A stretch of 48,431 nucleotides of DNA, taken from NCBI GenBank assembly GCA_039920345.1, contig JBDSDZ010000051.1, forward strand, positions 1-48,431, in the 5' to 3' direction. Positions 38,288-46,291 of the stretch are shown here, piece after piece. The translations under genes were made by a program, and so were the position numbers. The first letter of the stretch is position 1. Every line of letters starts with the position of its first letter. The notes under the pieces were generated by a model. That model worked only from the letters and a program-made list of their open reading frames with translations, was not told the origin of the DNA and ran no database searches. The stretch comes from Croceibacterium_A sp039920345 (GTDB taxonomy: Bacteria; Pseudomonadota; Alphaproteobacteria; Sphingomonadales; Sphingomonadaceae).

Positions 38288-39449
38288 CTTGCCCGCGGCA
38301 GACTGGACCCAGCGCGAAGACCTAGCCCTGCTCGTTGCCGCGCTGGGGGCCGGGCAAGTGCGCTGGGTCGGCGGCGCGGTGCGCGATACATTGCTGGGCA
38401 AAGACGTCAGCGACATCGACGCAGCCACGCTGCACAAGCCCGCCGACGTGGTGAACCTGCTGGAGGAGGCCTGCATCCGCACCATCCCGACCGGCATTGC
38501 GCACGGCACCGTCACCGCGCTGCTCGACAGCGGCAATGTCGAGATCACCACTTTGCGCCAGGACATCGCCACCGATGGGCGGCGCGCGACGGTGGAGTTC
38601 GCCCATGACTGGCGCGAAGATGCAGCGCGGCGCGATTTCACCATCAACGCGCTTTATGCCCATCCCGAGACGCTGGAGATTTTCGACTGGTTTGGCGGGC
38701 TGGACGACCTTGAGGCAAAACGCGTGCGTTTCATCGGCGATGCCAGCGCGCGCATCCGCGAAGATCACTTACGGATCCTGCGCTATTACCGCTTTCAGGC
38801 GCGCTTTGGGAGCGAGATCGACCCGGAAGCGGAGAGCGCGTGTGCCGAGCTCGCCCCGATGCTCAAGGGGCTGAGCCGCGAACGCGTCGGTTGGGAACTG
38901 CAGAACCTGCTCGCCCTGCCCGATCCCTCAACGACTGTGGCGCGGATGTTCGAGCGCGGCGTTCTGCCGGTCATCTTGCCCGAAACAGGCGCGAACGAGC
39001 TGGCAGCGCTGCGGTCGCTGATCGCCGAGGAACAACGGCAGAAGGTCGAACCCGATGCGCTGCGGCGGCTGGCGGCCCTGCTTCCCGCCGAGCGGCGCGC
39101 GGCCGAACAAGTGGCCTCCCGGCTGCGGCTCTCGACGAGCCAGAAAAAGCGCCTGATGGCGGCTGCGAAGCGCGAAGCAACGCCTGCGGACCCGCGTGCG
39201 CTGGCCTATCGGCTAGGCCGTGAAGGCGCGCTCGACCGGCTGTTGTTGACCGGTTCGGACATCGCCGCGCTCGGCGGTTGGGACATTCCGCAGCTGCCCT
39301 TGAAAGGCGGCGAAATTGTCCAGCGCGGCGTGACGGCCGGTCCCGAAGTCGCGCGCATCCTGAAAGAAATCGAAGACCGATGGGTCGACGAAGGCTTTCC
39401 GGGTCGCGCCCGCATCGACACCTGGCTGAACGAACGCCTGCCCTCTTAA
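38280..39449 (+). CDS. cca: CCA tRNA nucleotidyltransferase
   Basis: A 389-residue enzyme that adds or repairs the CCA 3'-end of tRNAs. The class II nucleotidyltransferase head shows VRWVGGAVRDTLLGKDVSDI followed by DAAT, containing the GG and DxD elements. IPTGIAHGTVTALL, RRDFTINALYAHPE and REDHLRILRYYRFQARFG follow, and the C-terminal helices are Arg/Glu-rich. Start MTSLPAADWTQREDLALLVA at 38280 overlaps the Nudix stop by 8 nt. Earlier in-frame ATGs lie within the Nudix gene. It is the last gene of the GNAT-DUF1285-Nudix-cca run. Confidence 0.93.
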   Translation: MTSLPAADWTQREDLALLVAALGAGQVRWVGGAVRDTLLGKDVSDIDAATLHKPADVVNLLEEACIRTIPTGIAHGTVTALLDSGNVEITTLRQDIATDGRRATVEFAHDWREDAARRDFTINALYAHPETLEIFDWFGGLDDLEAKRVRFIGDASARIREDHLRILRYYRFQARFGSEIDPEAESACAELAPMLKGLSRERVGWELQNLLALPDPSTTVARMFERGVLPVILPETGANELAALRSLIAEEQRQKVEPDALRRLAALLPAERRAAEQVASRLRLSTSQKKRLMAAAKREATPADPRALAYRLGREGALDRLLLTGSDIAALGGWDIPQLPLKGGEIVQRGVTAGPEVARILKEIEDRWVDEGFPGRARIDTWLNERLPS

Positions 39450-39521
39450 CGATTGAAAACGGGTCAGTTCATCGCGCCTAAACCCCGGTTCGTCCAAAAG
39501 GGTTTTGCGCAAACGCACTCC

Positions 39522-39540
39522 TGCCCCGAAGCTCGGGGCA
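39522..39540. repeat. Perfect 8-bp hairpin downstream of cca
   Basis: TGCCCCGA-AGC-TCGGGGCA lies in the 278-nt spacer 39450-39727. No T-run follows, so it is not a simple terminator. Nearby are a 10-bp palindrome TTTGCGCAAA (about 39504-39513) and GCCGCTTGCGGC (about 39681-39692). No gene is seen in this spacer; its right part should carry the promoter of the next gene. Confidence 0.35.
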
Positions 39541-39727
39541 AGGTCGGAAGTACGTTTGGTATGGCGAATCCGCGCCATCGGGACGGGTTGTTTTTTGAGG
39601 TTCGGCAGGCAAATCTCTTGCCCGGTCGGTGCGGTATCGCCGCAGGCCTCGCCTCTCCTTTTACCGGCTGCCTCATTTCGCCGCTTGCGGCGCTCGCGTT
39701 CAATTTACCCCGTTACGGAGATTACCC

Positions 39728-40279
39728 ATGAAATTTGCAGCTCTCACCGCTACCGCTGCCATCGCCCTTGTCGGCACGACTGCCCCGGCCCTCGCCCAGG
39801 ATGCGGCCGCAACCGCAGCGGCAACCGCTCCGGCCGCAGCCGTTGCGGTCGGGACCAAGGTGTACGGACCCAATGGCGGCGAAGTTGGCATGATCTCGGA
39901 GGTTTTGGGCGACGCGGTCGTGCTCAACACCGGCACGATTGAAGCGGCACTTCCAAAAAGCGCGTTTGGCACGAGCCCGCAGGGTCCGACGATCAGCTGG
40001 GACAAGGCCGAATTCGAAGCCGCCGTCACGCAGGCCAACCAGGAAGCCGCCGCCGCGTTCGAGGCCGCGCTGGTTGCCGGCGCCGACGTTTACAGTTCCG
40101 ACAACATCCTGCTCGGCAAAGTGCAAAGCGTGGGCGAGGACGGCCAGATCGTGGTCGCGCTCGAATCCGGCGCGGTCACCGTGGGCAAGGAACAGCTAGC
40201 GTTGACCGCCAACAAACTCACCTTCCTCGCCACGGCGGCCGATGTGGAAGCCGCCGTGTCCGCCCAGGCCGGCGGCTAA
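39728..40279 (+). CDS. Secreted PRC-barrel-like protein
   Basis: A 183-residue exported protein with signal peptide MKFAALTATAAIALVGTTAP (cleavage ALA-QD at about 24) and an Ala-rich linker. Two similar beta-rich units follow: VGTKVYGPNGGEVGMISEVL at about 41-60 and AGADVYSSDNILLGKVQSVG at about 117-136. Each resembles a PRC-barrel strand set (G..V....G..VG.V..V). A helix rich in Glu/Ala (KAEFEAAVTQANQEAAAAFE) separates them. The start at 39728 has GGAG upstream. It may be a periplasmic structural or binding protein; the function is unknown. A strong terminator follows. Confidence 0.75.
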   Translation: MKFAALTATAAIALVGTTAPALAQDAAATAAATAPAAAVAVGTKVYGPNGGEVGMISEVLGDAVVLNTGTIEAALPKSAFGTSPQGPTISWDKAEFEAAVTQANQEAAAAFEAALVAGADVYSSDNILLGKVQSVGEDGQIVVALESGAVTVGKEQLALTANKLTFLATAADVEAAVSAQAGG

Positions 40280-40302
40280 GCTGGCACTCAGCGATTGAGC
40301 AA

Positions 40303-40336
40303 GGGCCGGATGCGACAGGCGCATCCGGCCCTTTTT
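40303..40336 (+). terminator. Strong Rho-independent terminator
   Basis: A perfect 12-bp GC-rich stem (GGGCCGGATGCG, 40303-40314, with 40320-40331) has a 5-nt loop and is followed by TTTTT at 40332-40336. It lies 24 nt after the PRC-barrel-like stop and directly before the convergent parC stop (40339). It may also help to end parC transcripts. Confidence 0.9.
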
Positions 40337-40338
40337 CG

Positions 40339-42621
40339 TTACTGGAACTTGTTGTCGCGCGGAAAGCCCTGCGGTGGCAGTCGGCCAGCGGCGCCGCGGG
40401 CGACCTTCCACATCTGGATTTCGCTCTCGGTCCGCGTGCGACCGGTATCGCCGCCCATGGTCCAGGACAGGCCCTCGGCAAGCGTGAACGTGGTCGCATC
40501 GGCCAGTCCGCCATCGCGATAGCGCTGCAAGGTTACCCCCTGCCCGCGCGCCATGATCGGCAGCTCCTCGAGGTTGAACACCACCAGCTTGCGGTTGTCT
40601 CCCACAGCCGCAACATGATCGTGTTCGGGCGCGATCGCGCGCACCACCGCCAGCCTGACCTTGTCTTTCAGGTTGACGACCTGACGCCCCTTGCGCGTTT
40701 CGGCCAGCAATTCATCGGTCACCGCCGCAAAGCCGCGCCCGACATCGGAGGCGAGCAGCAATTGCGTGCCCGGCTTGTGCACCAGCAAGGCCACAATCTG
40801 CGCGCTGGCGTCGATATCGAGGGTATTGCGGATCGGCTCGCCAAACCCGCGCGCGCCGGGCAGCTTGTCGGCGCCAAGCGTGAAGAAGCGCCCGTCGTCG
40901 GTCGCCAGCAATAGCTTGTCGGTCGTCTGCGCGTGGATGACGTAAGCCTCCTCGTCGCCTTCCTTGTACTTCCACTCCTGCTCGAGATGGCCCCGCGCCG
41001 CGCGGATCCAGCCCTTCTGCGACAGGATCACCGTGACCGGTTCCTTTTCGATCATCGCATCCATGCTGAATTCGACCGTCGGCGCGGCCTCGGCAATCGT
41101 GGTGCGGCGGCGGCCGATCGCGGTGTCCTCGCCGTACTCCTTGCGCAGCGCGCCCAGGTCGCGCTTGAGCCGGGTGCGCTGGCGGGCCGGCGATTCGAGC
41201 AGCTTTTCCAGCTCGCCGCGTTCGGCCAGCAAGGTATCGTGCTCCTGCCTGAGCTGCATTTCCTCGAGCTTGCGCAAGCTGCGCAGGCGCATGTTGAGGA
41301 TCGCTTCGGCCTGGCGGTCGGTCAGGCCGAATTCGGCCATCATCACCGGCTTGGGCTCGTCCTCGGTGCGGATGATCGCGATCACCCGGTCGAGGTTGAG
41401 GAAGGCGATGATGTAGCCTTCGACCAGTTCGAGCCGGTCGGCGATCTTCTGCAGCCGGTGGGCGGTGCGGCGCTGGAGAATGTCGATCTGGTGCGCGACC
41501 CAGTTCGACAGCAGTTCGTGCAAACCCATCACCATCGGCGTGCGCGTGGCATCGAGCACGTTGAGGTTGAGCGAGACGCGGGTTTCGAGATCGGTCAGCT
41601 TGTAGAGCGATTCCTTGAGCAGTTCGGGATCGACATTGCGGCTCTTGGGCACCAGCACCACGCGCACCTGCTCGTCGCTTTCGTCGCGCACGTCTTCCAG
41701 GATCGGCAGCTTGCGGTCGGCGATGGCCTGGGCGATCTGTTCGATCAGCTTGCCCTTCTGGACCATGTACGGGATCTCGGAGATCACCAGTTGGTATTGC
41801 CCGCCGCCGAGCCGTTCGATCCCGGCCGCGCGGTCATCCTCGCGCTCGGCTTCGGCGGCATGGAAGCGCCCGCGCACCCGGAAACTGCCGCGCCCGGTTT
41901 CGTACGCATGGGCGATGGCTTCGGCCGAATCGACGATCAACCCGCCCGTGGCGAAATCCGGCCCGTGGAACAGCTCCATCAACCGCGCGTGCTCGACATG
42001 CGGGTTGTCGATCAGTTCGAGCGCGGCATCGATCACCTCGGCCACGTTATGGCTCGGGACGCTGGTCGCCATGCCGACTGCAATGCCGGCCGCGCCATTG
42101 GCCAGCAGGTTGGGGAACAGGCCGGGGAAAATGACCGGCTCTTCGTCCTCGTTGTTGTAGGTCGGCACGAAGTCGACGGTGCCTTCATCGAGCCCGTCCA
42201 TCAGCAGCATCGCCGCGCGGGTCAGGCGGCATTCGGTATAACGTTCGGCGGCGGCGTTATCGCCATCGATATTGCCGAAATTGCCCTGCCCTTCGACCAG
42301 CGGATACCGCAAGGTGAAGGGCTGCGCGAGCCGGACCATCGCGTCATACAGCGCGAGATTGCCGTGCGGGTGATATTTGCCCATCACGTCGCCGACCACG
42401 CGGCTCGATTTCTTGAACGCGTTGCCCGGGTCCAGCCGCAGCCCGCGCATCCCCCACAGGATGCGCCGGTGGACCGGCTTCAGCCCATCGCGCAGATCGG
42501 GCAACGACCGCGCGGTAATCGTCGACAGCGCATAGACCAGGTAGCGCTCTTCCAACGCACTTTCGAAGGGCTCGTCGACAATGTTGTCCAACGGGTCTTT
42601 GTCATCCTGGATGCCTGCCAT
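40339..42621 (-). CDS. parC: DNA topoisomerase IV subunit A
   Basis: ParC is the DNA-cleaving subunit that, with ParE, decatenates daughter chromosomes. The protein has 760 residues. It begins MAGIQDDKDPLDNIVDEPFE. The catalytic Arg127-Tyr128 sit in NAAAERYTECRLT. The fluoroquinolone pocket reads GKYHPHGNLALYDAMVRLAQ (residues 81-100). PGLFPNLLANGAAGIAVGMATSVP and the coiled-coil MRLRSLRKLEEMQLRQEHDT are typical of type IIA A-subunits. The C-terminal beta-pinwheel is less regular than in GyrA, and no GyrA-box is seen, which supports ParC over GyrA. It is a single-gene unit, convergent with the PRC-barrel-like gene. Confidence 0.94.
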   Translation of the reverse strand: MAGIQDDKDPLDNIVDEPFESALEERYLVYALSTITARSLPDLRDGLKPVHRRILWGMRGLRLDPGNAFKKSSRVVGDVMGKYHPHGNLALYDAMVRLAQPFTLRYPLVEGQGNFGNIDGDNAAAERYTECRLTRAAMLLMDGLDEGTVDFVPTYNNEDEEPVIFPGLFPNLLANGAAGIAVGMATSVPSHNVAEVIDAALELIDNPHVEHARLMELFHGPDFATGGLIVDSAEAIAHAYETGRGSFRVRGRFHAAEAEREDDRAAGIERLGGGQYQLVISEIPYMVQKGKLIEQIAQAIADRKLPILEDVRDESDEQVRVVLVPKSRNVDPELLKESLYKLTDLETRVSLNLNVLDATRTPMVMGLHELLSNWVAHQIDILQRRTAHRLQKIADRLELVEGYIIAFLNLDRVIAIIRTEDEPKPVMMAEFGLTDRQAEAILNMRLRSLRKLEEMQLRQEHDTLLAERGELEKLLESPARQRTRLKRDLGALRKEYGEDTAIGRRRTTIAEAAPTVEFSMDAMIEKEPVTVILSQKGWIRAARGHLEQEWKYKEGDEEAYVIHAQTTDKLLLATDDGRFFTLGADKLPGARGFGEPIRNTLDIDASAQIVALLVHKPGTQLLLASDVGRGFAAVTDELLAETRKGRQVVNLKDKVRLAVVRAIAPEHDHVAAVGDNRKLVVFNLEELPIMARGQGVTLQRYRDGGLADATTFTLAEGLSWTMGGDTGRTRTESEIQMWKVARGAAGRLPPQGFPRDNKFQ

Positions 42622-42821
42622 GCGGCTCGCCCTAGCAGTGGCACGGCTGGCGGGACAGCGGGGAACACGTGGCTTTCCCCACTCCTAAGAGGGTTAAATC
42701 CGCCGGCTTCCAAACCTTTGTGGTCAGCCCCCAGTTGCGCGGGACCTTTTTGGGTTCGGGATTGCCAATAAGACAAATGAGGCGCAATTACGGCGAGAAT
42801 ATGGCAAAAAGGAGGCGTTCG

Positions 42822-43706
42822 ATGAATCGTTCTGCGTTGTTTTACCTCATTCCTGTCTGTCTGCTGGCGCTTGAAGGGTGCTCTGATGCGACAACCGATC
42901 TTCCTACCAGTGCGTCCGCCGAGACGGCCGTTGGGTCGTCTGCGACGGACAACGTCGAAGCCGTCGCTCCAACCGGAGAATTCTCGCCGCTTGGAGGCGC
43001 CGAAGCGATTCCAGTCGCGCTTCCGAAGATGGCGTATGTTTTCGACTACGGGTTCCGGCTTGCCGCCGATGCCATCGCACCGCTTCAGCAGAAGCAGGCA
43101 GACCTGTGCGAAGCCAAGGGGCCGTATACCTGCCAGATCGTCTCCCTGACCCGATCAGGGACCGAAGACGCAGTGACAGGCGAGCTCCAATTGGCGGTCA
43201 AGGCCGACAAGGCGCGCGGCATTGCCACAGAATTGAGCCGGGCTGCCGAGGACGCCGGTGCGAAATCGTTCAAGGCCGATATCCAGGGCGAAGACCTCTC
43301 TAAGTCCATCGTCGATACCGACGCCCGCGTGCGCAGCCGCATCGCGCTGCGCGACCGCCTGATGGACGTGTTGGAAACGCACCGCGGTACAGTTGCACAG
43401 CTCGTCGAAGCGGAGCGCGGCGTGGCGCAAGTCAACGAAGAGATCGACCAGGCGCAAAGCTGGCTCAAGGAGATGCGCGGACGGGTAGCCTACAGTCGGC
43501 TCACCCTGACTTACGAAACGGCCAATCCCGGCGGTAGCTTCCTCAATCCGATTCGAACCGCACTGGGATCAGTCGGCTCGATCGCCGGAATGGTCATCGC
43601 GGCGCTGATCATGATGCTGGCCCTGGCCGCACCGCTGCTACTTGGCGCGCTGGGCATCCGGCGCTGGCGGCGTCACTTCACCCGCGAGGAATCTGCGCAG
43701 GCCTAG
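42822..43706 (+). CDS. DUF4349 domain lipoprotein
   Basis: A 294-residue predicted lipoprotein (MNRSALFYLIPVCLLALEGC, Cys20) with a low-complexity Ser/Thr/Ala spacer to about 75. The DUF4349 core follows: YVFDYGFRLAADAIAPLQQK and SLTRSGTEDAVTGELQLAV, with KSIVDTDARVRSRIALRDRL and a probable coiled coil (LVEAERGVAQVNEEIDQAQS) near 195-225. A C-terminal transmembrane helix (about 252-280) ends in basic residues (RRWRRHFTREE). The start at 42822 has a GGAGG site 6 nt upstream and fits the signal; an ATG at 42801 would lie before that site. The function is unknown. Its TAG stop overlaps the ferredoxin's TAG on the other strand (CTAG). Confidence 0.82.
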   Translation: MNRSALFYLIPVCLLALEGCSDATTDLPTSASAETAVGSSATDNVEAVAPTGEFSPLGGAEAIPVALPKMAYVFDYGFRLAADAIAPLQQKQADLCEAKGPYTCQIVSLTRSGTEDAVTGELQLAVKADKARGIATELSRAAEDAGAKSFKADIQGEDLSKSIVDTDARVRSRIALRDRLMDVLETHRGTVAQLVEAERGVAQVNEEIDQAQSWLKEMRGRVAYSRLTLTYETANPGGSFLNPIRTALGSVGSIAGMVIAALIMMLALAAPLLLGALGIRRWRRHFTREESAQA

Positions 43707-44032
43707 CGCCGTTGCATGTTGTGGCTGCCAGGCGGGATGCGGACTTCTAGGCCGTCGAGCGCTTCGGTCAGCTCAATCTGGCACGAGAGCCGGCTGGTGC
43801 GGCACGCGCCGGAGGCGAGGTCGAGCATGTCTTCCTCGTCTTCGACCGCGGCGGGCAAAAGCCCGAACCATTCCGCCGCGACGATCACGTGGCAGGTGGA
43901 ACAGGCCATTTGCCCTTCGCACGTGCCTTCGAGCGGCATCCCGGCCGCCTGCGCGACGTCGAGCAGGTTCGCACCGGGCTTGGCGGAAACCTCTACCTTG
44001 TCGCCATCACGGGTGATGAACCGAACTTTGAT
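43703..44032 (-). CDS. [2Fe-2S] ferredoxin (adrenodoxin type) with apparent ATC start
   Basis: A 109-residue ferredoxin with the cluster ligands Cys38, Cys44 and Cys47 (CEGQMACSTCH) and Cys84 (RLSCQ). It probably supplies electrons for Fe-S assembly or a monooxygenase. The homologous N-terminal strands read KVRFITRDGDKVEVSAKPGA before the first in-frame ATG (43939), which lies at MPLEGTCEG, only 6 residues before Cys38. No ATG, GTG or TTG occurs between the in-frame TAA upstream and that ATG. The codon before KVRFITR is ATC (44030-44032), 5 nt after the desulfurase stop, where MKVRFITR is expected. I infer an ATC start or a point change in the start codon. An alternative is a start-less, decaying gene. 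Confidence 0.7.
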   Translation of the reverse strand: MKVRFITRDGDKVEVSAKPGANLLDVAQAAGMPLEGTCEGQMACSTCHVIVAAEWFGLLPAAVEDEEDMLDLASGACRTSRLSCQIELTEALDGLEVRIPPGSHNMQRR

Positions 44033-44037
44033 TGCCC

Positions 44038-45123
44038 TTACTCTTGCTGCGCTGCAGCATTCTTAATCATGTCCGCCGCTTGTTCAAGCTCGGACATTGT
44101 CGTGTAGCGCCCGAAGCCGAGCCGGATCGATGCGCGGGTCTCGGCCGGGGACAGGCCGAGCGCGGCGAGAATCCGGCTGGGTTTGCCGCTTTCGCTGGCG
44201 CAGGCGGACCCGGCGGAGAACATCACTTCGCGTAGGTCCGACATCAGGCGCGCGACATCGAGGCCCTCGCGGCGGATGTTGAGATTGCCCTTGTAGCGAT
44301 GCGTGGCGCTGCCGTTGAGCTGCCAATCGGGCAACAGGGCGCGGGCCCGGTCCCACAGCGCCGAAACGTGCGCGGCGTCGGCGGCCATCTGGCTGAGTGC
44401 CACTTGCGCAGCCGCGCCCATGCCTGCGCACAGCGCCGGGCTGAGCGTACCCGAGCGCAGGCCCTGTTCCTGCCCGCCGCCCGTGCTCACCGGATCAAGT
44501 TCGATGCCGTCACGCACCCACAACGCGCCGATGCCCTTGGGTCCGTGGAATTTGTGCGCGCTGATCGCGATCAGGTCAGCCGGGGCAATCGGCATTTTGC
44601 CGGCAGCCTGCACTGCATCGCACACCAATAGCGCGCCGCTTGCCCGGGTCCGCCCGCAAAGGTCGGCGATGGGCTGGATCGTGCCGATCTCGTTGTTGAC
44701 CTGCATCACCGAGACGATGCCCGTCCCGGCGGGCAGCACGACTTGCGGATCGACCAGCCCATCGCGGTCGACCGGCAGGATCGTGGTGTCGCCGGGCAGG
44801 TCGAGCGCGGTGTTGAGCACGGCCGAATGCTCGATGGCGCTGACCGCAACCGGCCTTCCGCTCCGCCCCGGCGCGCAGCCGCGCAGGGCCAGGTTGAGCG
44901 CTTCGGTCGCCCCGGAGGTGAAGATGACCGAGCCGCCGGGCGGGAACAGCGCCGCGATTTGATCGCGCGCCACTTCGACCGCCGCATCCGCCGCGCGGCC
45001 AAGCCGATGCGACGAATGCGGGTTGCCGAAACCGTCGGTTTCCGGGCCGCCCAGCCAGCGCAGCATCGCCTCGCGCGCTTCGGGGGCGAGCGGGGTGGTT
45101 GCCTGGTAATCGAGGTAGATCAC
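44038..45123 (-). CDS. Cysteine desulfurase family protein (second of a tandem pair)
   Basis: A 361-residue PLP enzyme of the IscS/NifS type that takes sulfur from cysteine to form a persulfide for Fe-S clusters or thio-modifications. The start is a GTG at 45123 (MIYLDYQATTPLAPEAREAM), overlapping the upstream desulfurase stop by 4 nt (GTGA). The PLP lysine is Lys191 in SAHKFHGPKG, the PLP-ring segment is VNNEIGTIQP, and the catalytic cysteine loop is FSAGSACASESGKPSR (Cys308). An ATG at 45153 would start inside the upstream gene. It is followed after 5 nt by the ferredoxin, giving a three-gene leftward operon. Confidence 0.92.
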   Translation of the reverse strand: MIYLDYQATTPLAPEAREAMLRWLGGPETDGFGNPHSSHRLGRAADAAVEVARDQIAALFPPGGSVIFTSGATEALNLALRGCAPGRSGRPVAVSAIEHSAVLNTALDLPGDTTILPVDRDGLVDPQVVLPAGTGIVSVMQVNNEIGTIQPIADLCGRTRASGALLVCDAVQAAGKMPIAPADLIAISAHKFHGPKGIGALWVRDGIELDPVSTGGGQEQGLRSGTLSPALCAGMGAAAQVALSQMAADAAHVSALWDRARALLPDWQLNGSATHRYKGNLNIRREGLDVARLMSDLREVMFSAGSACASESGKPSRILAALGLSPAETRASIRLGFGRYTTMSELEQAADMIKNAAAQQE

Positions 45124-46193
45124 TTGCCCTTGTCCTGCGCCACTTCGCGCCATGCTTCGGCGAAGGCTTCGAGATCCGCCGTAGTGGTGTTCCAGCCCAT
45201 GCTGACCCGGACTGTCCGCGCCGCTATCTCTTCTTCGACGCCGAACGCAGCCAGCGAGCGGCTTCGCTTGAGCGTGCCCGAGGAACAGGCGCTCCCCGCC
45301 GAAATGGCGAAACCCATGGCGTCGAACCGGATCAGCAGCGCCGCTGCGCTGAACCGGTCCGAGGCGATGGACAGGATGTGCGAGCATTGCGGTCCGGGGC
45401 AGAGGACTTTGCCGTGGCGTCGCAGCCGGTCCTTGAAGTCGAATCGTTCCGGATAGGACGTGGGCCAGGTCTCGATCCCGCCCGCCTCCAGCGCGGCGGC
45501 AAACCCGAGCGCGCCGGGCAGGTTCTCGGTTCCCTGGCGATAACCGCGCTCATGCCCCCCGCTCGGCCTCAGCATCGCGAAGTCTTTCACCAGCAACGCG
45601 CCCACACCAATCGGGCCGCCGAGCTTGTGGGCCGACACCACGACCAGGTCCGCATCGGGCAGCGGCAACTTGCCCGCCGATTGCGAACAGTCGGCCAGCA
45701 GCAGCCCGCCGGCTTCGCGAATCTGGCCAATTGCGGCCGTCCCGCCATGCGGCAGCATCACGGTGCCGGTCTCCGAATTGATCGACTGCAGCGCCACCAC
45801 GGCCCGGCCGGACCGCGCAAGCGCTGCGGCAAGGGCTTCGGGTTCGAGCTGCGCGCCGCCGTCATCTTGCTCTATCGGCAGCACTTCGGCGTCCGGCACG
45901 GCGCGGAACACGGCATCATGCTCGACGGCCGAAACCAGCACCCGTTCGGCGCTGGTTCGGCCGAGACCGATGGCCAGAGCCTCGCTCGCGCCCGAGGTCA
46001 GGATAACTTCGCCGTTCCAACCCAGCGCCGCCTTGATCCGCGCCCGGGCGTCTTCCAGCGCGGCGCGGGCAGCGCGGCCTTCGGCGTGGGGACTCGACGG
46101 ATTGGCCCAGGTTTCGAATCCCGCACGCATGGCATCGGCCGCTTCGAGACGAAGCGCCGTGGTCGCTGCATGGTCCAGATAGATACGGGTCAT
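45120..46193 (-). CDS. Cysteine desulfurase family protein (first of a tandem pair)
   Basis: A 357-residue PLP-dependent desulfurase. It starts MTRIYLDHAATTALRLEAAD at 46193. The PLP lysine is Lys190 in VVSAHKLGGPIGVGAL, and the catalytic cysteine loop is ISAGSACSSGTLKRSRS (Cys303). The segment usually reading NNE-G-T is SINSETGTV here, with the second Asn replaced by Ser. Identity to the following desulfurase is low except at motifs, so the duplication is old or the two were brought together. It heads a leftward operon with the second desulfurase and a ferredoxin. The upstream alpha/beta hydrolase diverges across 98 nt. Confidence 0.92.
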   Translation of the reverse strand: MTRIYLDHAATTALRLEAADAMRAGFETWANPSSPHAEGRAARAALEDARARIKAALGWNGEVILTSGASEALAIGLGRTSAERVLVSAVEHDAVFRAVPDAEVLPIEQDDGGAQLEPEALAAALARSGRAVVALQSINSETGTVMLPHGGTAAIGQIREAGGLLLADCSQSAGKLPLPDADLVVVSAHKLGGPIGVGALLVKDFAMLRPSGGHERGYRQGTENLPGALGFAAALEAGGIETWPTSYPERFDFKDRLRRHGKVLCPGPQCSHILSIASDRFSAAALLIRFDAMGFAISAGSACSSGTLKRSRSLAAFGVEEEIAARTVRVSMGWNTTTADLEAFAEAWREVAQDKGK

Positions 46194-46203
46194 CGCGCGG
46201 GAA

Positions 46204-46231
46204 TTGCGAAAAGTTGCATGGTCACTATATA
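46204..46231 (+). promoter_or_regulatory. Candidate promoter for the alpha/beta hydrolase gene
   Basis: TTGCGA (46204-46209) and TATATA (46226-46231) are spaced by 16 nt, about 60 nt before the hydrolase start at 46292. The same TATATA could serve as a -10 on the other strand for the desulfurase operon, where TATAGT (46224-46229) reads leftward, but I see no matching -35 there. Confidence 0.35.
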
Positions 46232-46291
46232 GCCCGGCACGTTCAAGGCGCCACCCGCGCGCCCAATCCCTGACCTTGAGACCAACGCACC

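Noticed and set aside
40933..42771. A 612-codon plus-strand open frame opposite parC
   Set aside because: It mirrors parC codon structure, lacks any motif and has no ribosome site; parC itself is unambiguous.
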